Shown here in pieces: positions 1 through 8,026 of a DNA stretch of 64,000 nucleotides (position 1 is its first letter; each line of letters begins with the position of its first letter). The translations under genes and the position numbers were made by a program. The notes under the pieces are model-generated. The model saw nothing but the letters and a program-made list of their open reading frames with translations, was not told the DNA's origin and made no database searches. This DNA comes from Chloroflexota bacterium (GTDB lineage: Bacteria > Chloroflexota > Anaerolineae > UBA4142), in assembly GCA_016215025.1 (NCBI GenBank), contig JACRMI010000019.1:1-64000 (forward strand). The letters run 5' to 3'.

Positions 1-39
1 GGGCGGGATAGTACTGCGATCGGTCGGGTGCAAAGACAT
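1..39 (-). CDS. 5' end of an unidentified gene cut by the window edge
   Basis: On the minus strand an ATG at 39-37 opens a frame that runs to the window edge (13 codons, beginning MSLHPTDRSTIPP). It is preceded by a good ribosome binding site, GGAGG six bases before the ATG, and a TATGAT-like -10 further upstream near 70-75. The short N-terminus is reminiscent of the start of IS1182-type transposases, which often begin MSL-P-----IP, but 13 residues cannot decide this. An insertion element here would explain why the neighbouring lectin gene at 127-864 stops in the middle of its last repeat. Confidence 0.5.
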   Translation of the reverse strand, partial: MSLHPTDRSTIPP

Positions 40-126
40 GGTTGACCTCCAGGTCATTGGGTGGAGGCATCATATCACGTTTCGGACAGATTTACGCAAC
101 ACGTGAAGAATTGAACTTATACAGAA

Positions 127-864
127 TCATAGATAGAGTATAATATAATCGCCTACTTCTCTACTTGCCATGGCAACCTCCATACACAAGCCACTCGACT
201 GACCATGCAGTTCGAACAAGTTCGTACCCCTCGAAACCAGATTCCACAGTTGGTCTTTGCCGCCAACGCAATCGGATTGAACCATATTTGCACCGGGACC
301 TGGAATTCCGCGGGCTGGACCTAGGCATTTGCCACTCTGCTTTCCTATTATTTCGTAAGAACCGCCTTGAGATCGCATAGTCCACAACTGATTATCTTTT
401 CCATTGCAGTTAAATTGCCAAATAGGAGTACCATTGTCACGGGATTCATTTTTTACATCGATGCACAAATTGCTGACCTTGGAGACGAAACTGTAATACG
501 ATCGTGCAAGTGCGGTTGGTTGGGGCGGAGTTGTTGGAACGGGCTTTGTGGGTGCAGATGTGGCGGGGGCTTGCGAAGATGTACTGGGTGGCGTCGATGA
601 GGGGACACGTTGCACCAGTGGAGTCTGTGCTGTTGGAGGGTTATTGAGCGTTTGCTTCGGCGCGACAGAAGCCGAAGTGCCTCTTGCGAAGAGCGTTGTA
701 ACAATCAAAACACATAATACAGTGGTTGCGAATAGGACTGCGGCGAAAAGCCCGGCAACTATTCCCCTTCGCAAGTCTTTTCGCCAATTGAAGGAGGCGT
801 TCGGAACAGACGATTCTTTTGATTCGCTATTTTGTTTGCTTGAATTATCCTGAGGAAATTTCAT
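127..864 (-). CDS. membrane-anchored ricin-type beta-trefoil lectin, 3' truncated
   Basis: The start is taken at the ATG at 864, preceded by AGGAGT; a longer frame reaching 1002 runs through a hairpin and the toxin gene and is unlikely. The 245-residue protein has a cytoplasmic N-terminus, one membrane segment around residues 34-58, a Pro/Thr/Ser-rich linker, then a ricin B-type lectin domain. Two repeats are complete, ending in DNQLWTM and KDQLWNLVS. The third begins (SSGLCMEV) but stops after about 33 residues in an unrelated tail (DYIILYL), so the last QxW repeat is missing. A beta-trefoil needs three repeats, so carbohydrate binding is probably impaired. Truncation by an insertion to the left is the simplest explanation. 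The family binds sugars on cell surfaces or polysaccharides. Confidence 0.75.
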   Translation of the reverse strand: MKFPQDNSSKQNSESKESSVPNASFNWRKDLRRGIVAGLFAAVLFATTVLCVLIVTTLFARGTSASVAPKQTLNNPPTAQTPLVQRVPSSTPPSTSSQAPATSAPTKPVPTTPPQPTALARSYYSFVSKVSNLCIDVKNESRDNGTPIWQFNCNGKDNQLWTMRSQGGSYEIIGKQSGKCLGPARGIPGPGANMVQSDCVGGKDQLWNLVSRGTNLFELHGQSSGLCMEVAMASREVGDYIILYL

Positions 865-941
865 TACTATGGTAACTCCTGTAATCTGTGAATCACGTAT
901 TGTCAGATACAAGAAAAGTATACCATCTGGTCTTGAAAAGT

Positions 942-995
942 AAAGACCTTCCAGGTTGCGGCTCCTTCGGAGCCGAGGAAACCTGAAAGGTCCTT
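942..995. terminator. long hairpin between lectin and toxin genes
   Basis: A strong inverted repeat: GACCTTCCAGGTT at the left pairs with AAACCTGAAAGGTC at the right, around an inner GGCTCC-TTC-GGAGCC hairpin. It lies just past the toxin stop codon on the minus strand and so could end transcription of the toxin-antitoxin pair. A clear U-tract is lacking. Confidence 0.55.
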
Positions 996-998
996 TGC

Positions 999-1261
999 TC
1001 ATTTTTCTTTGTAAACGTCACGGCGGTGACGCACGCGGTGAATCAAAAGAACTTTGTCTTTTCGCACGATGTCATACAAGACGCGATAATCGCCAACGCG
1101 AAATTTGTACGAATCACTCAGCGGTCCGCTGAGCGGTTCAGGGACAATGCGCTCGAAATTTTCTTCGAGCCACCTGAGCCGTTTGTAAATGCGCTTAGCA
1201 ACCGATTTGTCGAGTTGTTTTAGGTCGCGTTCTGCTTCGTCGTGATTTCGGCGCGATACAT
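999..1261 (-). pseudogene. RelE/ParE-family toxin gene with a one-base deletion near its start
   Basis: The ATG at 1261 lies 3 bases after the antitoxin stop and reads MYRAEI, then runs out of frame and stops after 13 codons. In the next frame, from about 1245 to the TGA at 1001-999, the sequence is a typical RelE/ParE toxin: HDEAERDLKQLDKSVAKRI, then VGDYRVLYDIV and a C-terminal VLLIHRVRHRRDVY. The two parts join perfectly if one base is added near codons 6-7. The span from ATG to stop is 263 bases, one short of 88 codons. No ATG, GTG or TTG exists in the toxin frame after its upstream stop. Toxins of this family cleave mRNA on the ribosome or inhibit gyrase. Inactivation, programmed frameshifting or an assembly error are all possible. 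Confidence 0.75.
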
Positions 1262-1264
1262 TGG

Positions 1265-1537
1265 CTAACCCAATTCAAGTCGCCGAGCTACTTCATCTAA
1301 TGATTTGCCACGCTTACCCGCTGCATATTCCTTCCGTTGTCGTTCAATGCTTTCGATGATCTCTGGGCGAAGTTCGAGTCCGGCATCAGGATCGCCAATC
1401 CATTCTGACATCTTGATGTCGATCAATGATTCCAGCATGGTGCGCAATTCATCTGTTGTCATGTCGGCGACTTTGGTTGTTCGCTTGCGTGGATTTCTAG
1501 GAATTCGATTTTTCTTTTGCTTTGCGGTTATTGCCAT
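1265..1537 (-). CDS. antitoxin of a RelBE/ParDE-like pair
   Basis: A 90-residue protein with a basic N-terminus (KQKKNRIPRNPRKRT), a helical middle (MTTDELRTMLESLIDIKMSEW) and a C-terminal helix ending GKSLDEVARRLELG. It is assigned as an antitoxin mainly from its position: it directly precedes and nearly abuts a recognisable RelE/ParE-type toxin, the usual order. Such antitoxins bind the toxin through the C-terminal helix and repress their own promoter with the N-terminal part. The exact antitoxin subfamily is not recognised. With the toxin gene frameshifted the antitoxin may be a solitary survivor. Confidence 0.65.
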   Translation of the reverse strand: MAITAKQKKNRIPRNPRKRTTKVADMTTDELRTMLESLIDIKMSEWIGDPDAGLELRPEIIESIERQRKEYAAGKRGKSLDEVARRLELG

Positions 1538-1603
1538 ATCTCACTGCCTCCTCTCCCAAATAGATACCACGGCAACATTATACCATAGACTTGCAGGTCT
1601 CAC

Positions 1604-2935
1604 TTATAAAATCCTTTCCCCCGCCTCAACGGCTCTCAAATTTTCTTGCGCGATGTCGGCCTTTTGCCCCGCATTGATCGCCTCGCGGAAGGCGTCCAGC
1701 GGATAGAGGTTGGCGTGGCGCACAATCGCCGCCGTCGTCATCACCGCCAGCGATTTCTTGTTCGCCGCCGCGCTCGAAAAATCGAACACCACTTTGCGCG
1801 CGCGTGTTTCGATTTGGTTTGCCAACTCGGGCACGACGTACACCGTTTGTGTTTCATCCATTGCGCGCAGTTGCTGATGTACCTGCGATAAACCTTCGGA
1901 TGTGATCACCGCCAAGATGTCGGGTTTGTCAATTCCCGTATAGAAAATTTCGTCGCGCCCCAAGATGATTTCCGAGATCGAATAGCCACTCATCACCGTC
2001 GTTGGATAGTCGTCGCGCTGAGTGGCCCACAAGCCGCTGTACATTCCCCCCAACGCCAGCGCCGACCCCGTCGATTTCACTTTGCCGCCTGCCGCGCCTG
2101 CCAGCATGATGCGCGTCATCTGCGCCAGCGCGCTATCGTATTTCTTTTCGATGGGGTCCGACGGCAGGACGGGTTTGCCGCGCTGACTCGCATACTCTTC
2201 CCGATAACAGCGCGACAATTCAGGGCTATCCTTGCGCTGCAAAACACCCGCTTGCAAGTTGAGCCATTGCATGGTGTTGAGCAATTCCGTTTTGGAAAAT
2301 TTATTATTCGGAACGTAATATGCCGTGCAGAGTTCCCAAATGTCGAGCAGCGCAAAGCCAGGTGTTTGAATTGCGTCGGCGATGCGGTCCGCCAAATCCT
2401 TGTCGAACGCGGTGCCGCGATAAACGTACGCTGCGCCGTTCACCGCCACCGTCCCGCAAATGTCGAGCGGGCGTTCGAGGTTGCCGAGCCGCGACGACGA
2501 CGTAATGCCGCCGTGCGGTGTTGTCACCGAATGCTGCCCGCCCGTCATGCCAAAATTCAAATTGTTGAAGACGAGCACCGTGATGCCGATGTTGCGGCGC
2601 GCGGCGTTGAGCAAATGCGCGCCGCCGATGCCCGTGCCACCGTCGCCCATCAACACGATGACGGTGAGATCGGGATTCGCGAGCTTGATGCCAGAGGCGT
2701 ACGTGATGGCGCGACCATGCAAGCCGTGAAAAGCGTTCACGTCGAAATATTGATCGCTCATGCCTACGCAGCCAATGTCGGTGACGATCACGGTCTTGAG
2801 CGGATCGAGCTGAAGTTTGACTAGCGCGGCGTTGAGATGATCGAGCGTTAGCGTGTGACCGCAGCCAGGGCAGAAGGGATATTTATTGCGTTCGAGACTT
2901 TTGTAGGTGGTGATTTCTATGGGGGCTGTTTGCAT
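1604..2935 (-). CDS. 2-oxoacid:ferredoxin oxidoreductase, fused beta and gamma subunits
   Basis: The ATG at 2935 is chosen because GAGG lies six bases upstream; another ATG at 2947 would add four residues. Residues 1-290 are the thiamine-diphosphate-binding beta subunit: FCPGCGHT near the N-terminus carries cysteines of the Fe-S cluster, and GDGGTGIGGAHLLNAARRN followed by NLNFGMTGGQHS is the TPP/Mg motif. The C-terminal 160 residues (KVKSTGSALALGGMYSGLW to the end) match the gamma domain of this family, so beta and gamma are fused. Together with the alpha subunit at 3031-4155 it would oxidatively decarboxylate a 2-oxoacid such as 2-oxoglutarate to the acyl-CoA, reducing ferredoxin, or run in reverse. 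Substrate is not predictable from sequence alone. No separate ferredoxin-like delta subunit is encoded next to it. Confidence 0.88.
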   Translation of the reverse strand: MQTAPIEITTYKSLERNKYPFCPGCGHTLTLDHLNAALVKLQLDPLKTVIVTDIGCVGMSDQYFDVNAFHGLHGRAITYASGIKLANPDLTVIVLMGDGGTGIGGAHLLNAARRNIGITVLVFNNLNFGMTGGQHSVTTPHGGITSSSRLGNLERPLDICGTVAVNGAAYVYRGTAFDKDLADRIADAIQTPGFALLDIWELCTAYYVPNNKFSKTELLNTMQWLNLQAGVLQRKDSPELSRCYREEYASQRGKPVLPSDPIEKKYDSALAQMTRIMLAGAAGGKVKSTGSALALGGMYSGLWATQRDDYPTTVMSGYSISEIILGRDEIFYTGIDKPDILAVITSEGLSQVHQQLRAMDETQTVYVVPELANQIETRARKVVFDFSSAAANKKSLAVMTTAAIVRHANLYPLDAFREAINAGQKADIAQENLRAVEAGERIL

Positions 2936-2951
2936 TGGATGCCTCATTCAT

Positions 2952-3030
2952 CATGTCATTTCGAGCGAAGCGAGAAATCTCTCTTTGACAGTATGAGATT
3001 TCTCCTCGCTTCGCTCGTCGAAATGACATG
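2952..3030. repeat. REP-like palindromic intergenic repeat, copy 1
   Basis: CATGTCATTTCGAGCGAAG on the left is the reverse complement of the right arm ending GAAATGACATG, with a short loop around 2980-2993. It fills the space between the alpha and beta-gamma genes of the oxidoreductase. Related copies with the same GAGCGAAGCGA core lie at 12386-12514, 34226-34303 and 50939-51008. Confidence 0.8.
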
Positions 3031-4155
3031 TTATGGAATTTCCTTTTCAATTTCCTGCGGCGCAATCAAGTCGCCGTCGATGCGGTTGACGCCGATGACT
3101 TCCGGTCGCGGGTCGCATGTTGCGGCGATGCGCTCGATCTCTAGTCGATATTGACCCAAGTTGAGTTCGGGGACGACGACGCGCGAGACGCCTTGCAGCG
3201 CGGCGCGAATCGCTTTTTCGGGCTGGGGCCACAGCGAGTGAATGGTCAGTGTCGAAACGAGTTTGCCTGCTGCGCGTGCGTTTCGCGCCGCTTGAATCAT
3301 CGAGCGTGCCGTGATGCCGTAGCTCACGATGAGTGTTTTCGCCCCAGGTTGTTGATCGAATTTGCACATTTCCAATTCAGCGCGATGATCTTCGATCTTG
3401 TGCCAAAAGTGCCGACCGGTTTTATTCACCGCCGCAGTTTTCTTTGTGATGATGCCGCGCTCGTCGTGCATCGACGTGGTCAAACGCGTGAGTTGCTCGC
3501 CGCCGATGGGCGCGAATGCAGGGACATCGGAAATTTCTTTGACGCGATGCGGCACGAACGGTTGATCGGTTGGCGCGAGGACACGATTGACAATCGGCAA
3601 TTTCTCAAACGTGTCGGTATCGACCGATTGCTGCGCGTTGACGAGTTCCTTGTCGCTGACGAGAAACACGGGCGTGCGAAAACGTTCTGCGAGATTGAAC
3701 GCGTGCTGCGTTAGCGAATAACACTCGGCAAGATTCGTCGGGCAAAGCGCGATGATCGGAAAACCACCACTCGTCACCCAACGCAAGAATTGCACATCGC
3801 CTTGCGATACCGTCGTCGCGCCGCCGGTTGCAGGACCCAGCCGCATCACGTCGACAATGACGAGCGGCACTTCGCCCATGATTGCCATGCCGATGTTTTC
3901 GGAATAGAGACTGATGCCGGGACCACTTGTGGCGGTCATTGCTTTTGCACCCGTCATCGCCGCGCCGATGCACATGCCAATGCTGGCGATTTCGTCTTCG
4001 GCCTGAATGCCGACGCCACCGACTTTGGGTAACTCGCGCAGCATTCGCAGCAAAATCGGCGTCGCCGGAGTGATGGGATATCCGGCAAAAAAGTTACAGC
4101 CCGCTACAAATGCACCGCGGGCAATGGCTTCAGCACCATCAATAAATTCACGCAT
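3031..4155 (-). CDS. korA: 2-oxoacid:ferredoxin oxidoreductase subunit alpha
   Basis: The start is the ATG at 4155, six bases after AGGAG; a TTG one codon earlier is possible. The 374-residue protein is the pyrimidine-binding alpha subunit: GAEAIARGAFVAGCNFFAG and YPITPATPIL at the N-terminus, the EDEIASIGMCIGAAMTGAKA segment that holds the conserved glutamate, ATSGPGISLYSENIG, and a transketolase C-terminal-like domain from about residue 240 (TLIVSYGITARSM). It partners the fused beta-gamma protein encoded just downstream, separated only by a REP-like hairpin, so the two are probably one transcript. The symbol follows the 2-oxoglutarate enzyme as the closest named family, but pyruvate or branched-chain oxoacids are equally possible substrates. 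Confidence 0.87.
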   Translation of the reverse strand: MREFIDGAEAIARGAFVAGCNFFAGYPITPATPILLRMLRELPKVGGVGIQAEDEIASIGMCIGAAMTGAKAMTATSGPGISLYSENIGMAIMGEVPLVIVDVMRLGPATGGATTVSQGDVQFLRWVTSGGFPIIALCPTNLAECYSLTQHAFNLAERFRTPVFLVSDKELVNAQQSVDTDTFEKLPIVNRVLAPTDQPFVPHRVKEISDVPAFAPIGGEQLTRLTTSMHDERGIITKKTAAVNKTGRHFWHKIEDHRAELEMCKFDQQPGAKTLIVSYGITARSMIQAARNARAAGKLVSTLTIHSLWPQPEKAIRAALQGVSRVVVPELNLGQYRLEIERIAATCDPRPEVIGVNRIDGDLIAPQEIEKEIP

Positions 4156-4231
4156 CAAGGACTCCTGTCATGAAGAATAAGGACAACTTACATTGAGAGT
4201 ATAGCTTGAATTATCGACCTGGCAAATTTTG

Positions 4232-7200
4232 TTACTGCGCCCTATAATCGAGCAAATCGAGAAATGCATTGACCACTTGGGGATCAAAGTGTTTGCCCGA
4301 TTGTTCGCGGATAAATTCGCGCGCTTGGGCCACACTCCACGCCTGCCGATAAGGGCGATCGGAGGTCAGCGCGTCCCACACATCGACGACGGCGAAGATG
4401 CGCGCCACCAACGGAATCTCGGTTCCTTTCATGCCATGCGGATAACCGGTGCCATCCCATTTTTCGTGATGATAATACGGAATGGCGAGCGCGGGGCGCA
4501 AGTACGGAATCGGCGAAAGAAGTTCATATGCATATTGAGGATGAAAACGCATTTGCTTCCATTCCTCTGGGTCGAGTGGATTGGGCTTGCGCAAAATCGC
4601 ATCCGGCACCCCCATCTTGCCGATGTCGTGCAGCAATGCGCCGCGCCGCACATGGACCAATTCGGTATCGCGCAGTCCCATCGCGCGCGCCAACTCGAGC
4701 GTCATTTCGGTCACTCGTTCGGTATGTCCTTCGGTTTCCTTGTCGCGCAAGTCCAGCGCGCGTGACCAGCCTTCGATGGTGGCATCGTACGATTGAACGA
4801 GTTCCGAGTTGGAATGTTGCAAGCGATCAAAGAGGTTTGCGTTATCGATGGCAATCGCGGCTTGCCCGGCGAGCGAGTGCAAAAAATCGATCCAATCGTT
4901 ATCCGGGTCGAGCGGTGAACGTTGATACACTTCAAGTACGCCTTGCACCAAGCCCTTGGCAAACAGCGGCACCGTGATGAAACCGACAAATCCCTCCGCC
5001 TGGAGAATGGAGGTAAAGTTTTTGATCTTGTCTGGGTGGGTGATTTCTGCACGCCAATTTTTGACGATGAGGGTTTGACGCTCCAGAGCGGCGCGTCCAG
5101 CATAACTTTCTCCCAGACGTACTTGAACATTTCGAAATACATTCGTCCGCAAGCCTCGGCCCGCCGTAAAATCCAACGTGCGCATCGTCGGTTGGAGCAG
5201 CAAAATCACGGCGGCATCGATTTGCAATTCCGTTTGCACATAACTCAATAAAATGTCGAGCGTAACGCGCAAATCAAAACTCGACGAAACGGCTTGATCG
5301 ATCGTGCGCAACGCGACCATACGCTGCAAATTTCGCTCGGTTTGTTCGTTGAGCGATGTGCGCTCGATGGCGTTGGCGGCAATGTTGGCGATAGCTTTGA
5401 GAATGCGCACGTCTTCATCTCCCATCGCTTTCAGCACGCCCGCAAAGAGCCAACCCACGACGAGATTTTGCGTGATGAGCGGAACACAAGCAGCTCCTCG
5501 CATATTGCCGATTAGCTCGTGCGAGTAAAAGACCGGATCGTGCTGCAAATCCTGGGTCACGTACGGTATACGATTTTGCGCAACATAACCGCTCATCCCC
5601 ATGCCGGCGGGTGTCCGCACGCCAATACTGTTTGCCCAACTGCCATCGCCAAACACGATAACACTTTCGTGAGTCAGGGGATCATATTGACCGATGGCGG
5701 TGCCCGTCGTATTCAGCAAGGTGGATACCTGGGCGACCGTAATCGAAAAAATTTGCGCGCGCGTATTCGCCATGCGCAATGCTTCGCTCACCGATACGAT
5801 TGCCTCCAGCTCGCGCTCGTGGCGGCGGCGCTCGGTGATGTCTTGCACGATGCCGATCATGGTCCGGCGACCATGGTTATCCAACTCCGGCTCGCCGATG
5901 GCGCGAATGTGTTTACGCGCGCCATCGTGATACAGCAATCCGACTTGAAGATCATAGCTCGTGTGGTTGGCAATCGACTGCGCAATGGTGTGGGTGAATA
6001 TTTCGCGATCATCCGGATCGATCAAATTGACACAGGATTCAAATGAGCTATCCCCGGTTTCTAGCCCAAAGATGCGGAAGAATTCATCCGATCCTTGCAC
6101 CGTTTGGGTCTTGAAATCCAGGGTCCACCGGCCAATGTGGGCGATCTCTTGCGCGCGCGCCAAGTGACGTTCTTTTTCGACGAGCGCGCGCTCTGCTTGC
6201 TTACGTTCGGTAATATCGCGAAAGATCGTCAGCGAAGTGGTCTTGCCCTCGATCACAATCGGACGGGCGACCACGTCCGCATCGATGATGCGACCGTCGA
6301 GCCGCACGAGTCTTTCTTCGATCAGTGGAACACCTTGATGCTGGGTGATAATTTTCTGAACACGTTGCTCGACGGCTGGGCGCAAGTCCGGATGCACAAA
6401 ATCTAACAATCGTTTGCCGACGAGTCCAGAGGGAGTGTCTGCGCCCAGGATGGTCGCCGCTGCCGTATTCGCAAAAATGATGTTGCTGTCACGATGCATC
6501 AGGACTCCGTCGGGGAAAAACTCGACGAGCGTGCGATAGCGTTCTTCACTTTCGCGCCAGGTTGAAACGGCGCGCTGTCGTTCGGCGAGGACCACGCTCA
6601 GCAAAAGGCTGGACAAGGCGACGATTGCGAGAAAAATCTGAACGATCAAAACCTGGTGCGCTGATTCGGAAAAACCTTGAGCAAAGTAACCTCGCCCAAC
6701 TGTTGCGCCGGCAATAGCCAGCATTGACAAATATACCAAGACGAGAGTGACAACGCGCGGGCTAAAGCGGAGGGCTGCCCAAATCACAAAGGGCAAAACC
6801 ATGTACTCGTGAAGAGCAAAAACTCCGAGAGATGATGCATCGAATAGAAACATTGACCCGCTGAATAACGTCAAGCCGATCAAGAGCAGCCCGGCTTCGA
6901 CGAGTTTTGCCGATCCAAGACGCTTGGCTGAGGGAGGGCGCAATGCCCACATCACGATCAGTGGCGTGATGAGCAATATGCCCAATCCATGCGCAATCCA
7001 CACTGTGACCCAAGCGCGCGTGAAATCGACTCCATAGGCAAGCGCGGGGATCGTCGCTCCAACAATGGCGGTGAGCGCATTAGCAAAAATGGCGACGGCG
7101 AACAACCCTATGACGTGAGTCAATCGATCAAATAAGATGGGCGCGTTAAGGAAGCGTTCGAGCACCCAAGTGGCAAATGCCGCTTCGACGATATTGGCGA

Positions 7201-7498
7201 GCGCAAAACCGCCGCTGACTACGAGATCATAGTTGCTCAGGCGAAGCGCGCTGATGCTTGCGATGCCGATTCCGACGAAAATGAAGCGCCGTGTGCCATG
7301 ACGCGCGAGTAAGAATGCAGCTAGCACCAGACCGCTAGCAGGAGCGATGGAGGGAATTCGTTCGGCGGGGACAATAAAAAATGAGGACAGACGTACGAGG
7401 ATAAAATAAGCTAACGCAATTCCAACGATATACAAAAAATCGCGTGGTTTGTTAGGAACTCTAGTGTTCGAATTATTTAGGTGAGAAACATTCATCAT
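4232..7498 (-). CDS. MASE1-PAS-PAS-GAF-GAF-HD-GYP c-di-GMP phosphodiesterase
   Basis: A 1088-residue membrane sensor. Residues ~20-305 are a multi-helix MASE1-type module (PAERIPSIAPASGLVLAAFL). Two PAS domains follow (about 315-440 and 445-560, each ending in a PAC-like ITERK/ITERRRHERE), then two GAF domains (about 565-710 and 725-875). The C-terminal HD-GYP domain carries LLHDIGKMGVPDAILRKP near residue 955 and HHEKWDGTGYPHG near 1018, so the metal and GYP residues are intact. HD-GYP enzymes hydrolyse c-di-GMP to GMP via pGpG. No diguanylate cyclase is encoded in this window, but four c-di-GMP riboswitches are, so this protein could lower the ligand they sense. Signal unknown. ATG codons at 7498 and 7495 are both possible; no clear ribosome binding site is visible. 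Confidence 0.92.
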   Translation of the reverse strand: MMNVSHLNNSNTRVPNKPRDFLYIVGIALAYFILVRLSSFFIVPAERIPSIAPASGLVLAAFLLARHGTRRFIFVGIGIASISALRLSNYDLVVSGGFALANIVEAAFATWVLERFLNAPILFDRLTHVIGLFAVAIFANALTAIVGATIPALAYGVDFTRAWVTVWIAHGLGILLITPLIVMWALRPPSAKRLGSAKLVEAGLLLIGLTLFSGSMFLFDASSLGVFALHEYMVLPFVIWAALRFSPRVVTLVLVYLSMLAIAGATVGRGYFAQGFSESAHQVLIVQIFLAIVALSSLLLSVVLAERQRAVSTWRESEERYRTLVEFFPDGVLMHRDSNIIFANTAAATILGADTPSGLVGKRLLDFVHPDLRPAVEQRVQKIITQHQGVPLIEERLVRLDGRIIDADVVARPIVIEGKTTSLTIFRDITERKQAERALVEKERHLARAQEIAHIGRWTLDFKTQTVQGSDEFFRIFGLETGDSSFESCVNLIDPDDREIFTHTIAQSIANHTSYDLQVGLLYHDGARKHIRAIGEPELDNHGRRTMIGIVQDITERRRHERELEAIVSVSEALRMANTRAQIFSITVAQVSTLLNTTGTAIGQYDPLTHESVIVFGDGSWANSIGVRTPAGMGMSGYVAQNRIPYVTQDLQHDPVFYSHELIGNMRGAACVPLITQNLVVGWLFAGVLKAMGDEDVRILKAIANIAANAIERTSLNEQTERNLQRMVALRTIDQAVSSSFDLRVTLDILLSYVQTELQIDAAVILLLQPTMRTLDFTAGRGLRTNVFRNVQVRLGESYAGRAALERQTLIVKNWRAEITHPDKIKNFTSILQAEGFVGFITVPLFAKGLVQGVLEVYQRSPLDPDNDWIDFLHSLAGQAAIAIDNANLFDRLQHSNSELVQSYDATIEGWSRALDLRDKETEGHTERVTEMTLELARAMGLRDTELVHVRRGALLHDIGKMGVPDAILRKPNPLDPEEWKQMRFHPQYAYELLSPIPYLRPALAIPYYHHEKWDGTGYPHGMKGTEIPLVARIFAVVDVWDALTSDRPYRQAWSVAQAREFIREQSGKHFDPQVVNAFLDLLDYRAQ

Positions 7499-7631
7499 TT
7501 AGCGCAAGTACCTCAAAGCGAAAACCCACGCTTCATTGCGCGGGAAAACAATCCAAAGGTTGATTGATTTATTGAATCAAGGCAAGCAGAACTCCAGGTC
7601 ACATTTTAGCGTGAGTAACCTGAAATTGCAA

Positions 7632-7667
7632 ACAAAAATAAAGGCTGGCGAGTTGGCTCGTCAGCTT
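7632..7667 (-). terminator. intrinsic terminator after the cupin gene
   Basis: On the minus strand GCTGACGAG-CCAA-CTCGCCAGC is followed by CTTTATTTTT. It lies 42 bases past the stop of the cupin gene at 7709-8026. The rest of the 7499-7708 spacer holds nothing recognised. Confidence 0.8.
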
Positions 7668-7708
7668 TTTACAAATGCTTGATAGCGGAGACCCCCAGGG
7701 TCGATTTT

Positions 7709-8026
7709 TTACGGAACACGTACGCCGATAAATGCCAAGCGTGTTTCGGCTTCAATGCCGCGCTTGGCTCCGTCCGGCACGACGACGACCGCGCCGGGTT
7801 GAACGCGCAGCCGTTCGTCATCGACCATCATCCAACCGGTTCCTTCCAGAAATTGATACACGCCGTCGGGTGCAGGATGCGGCGGTAATTTTTGTCCGGG
7901 TTCCAGTCCCACCAAAACGGATTTGATGCGCTCGTTTTCGACCAACACAAATGGCTGTGGACCATTCGCCGAAAAAATGACATGGTCGCGCCAGTTCGAA
8001 ATAAGATTTGCTATCATAGACCTCAT
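7709..8026 (-). CDS. small cupin-domain protein
   Basis: A 105-residue single-domain cupin. LEPGQKLPPHPAPDGVYQFLEG corresponds to cupin motif 1, with His and the Glu after the Tyr-Gln pair, and VQPGAVVVVPDGAKRGIEA to motif 2; the usual second His appears replaced, so metal binding is uncertain. The start ATG overlaps the last codon of the upstream membrane protein gene by four bases (ATGA), which indicates translational coupling and a shared operon. Cupins bind small ligands or metals; no specific role can be stated. It is followed by a strong terminator, so the operon has two genes. Confidence 0.8.
   Translation of the reverse strand: MRSMIANLISNWRDHVIFSANGPQPFVLVENERIKSVLVGLEPGQKLPPHPAPDGVYQFLEGTGWMMVDDERLRVQPGAVVVVPDGAKRGIEAETRLAFIGVRVP

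Noticed and set aside
4229..4765. Plus-strand frame opposite the HD-GYP domain
   Set aside because: Antisense shadow of a strongly conserved catalytic domain.
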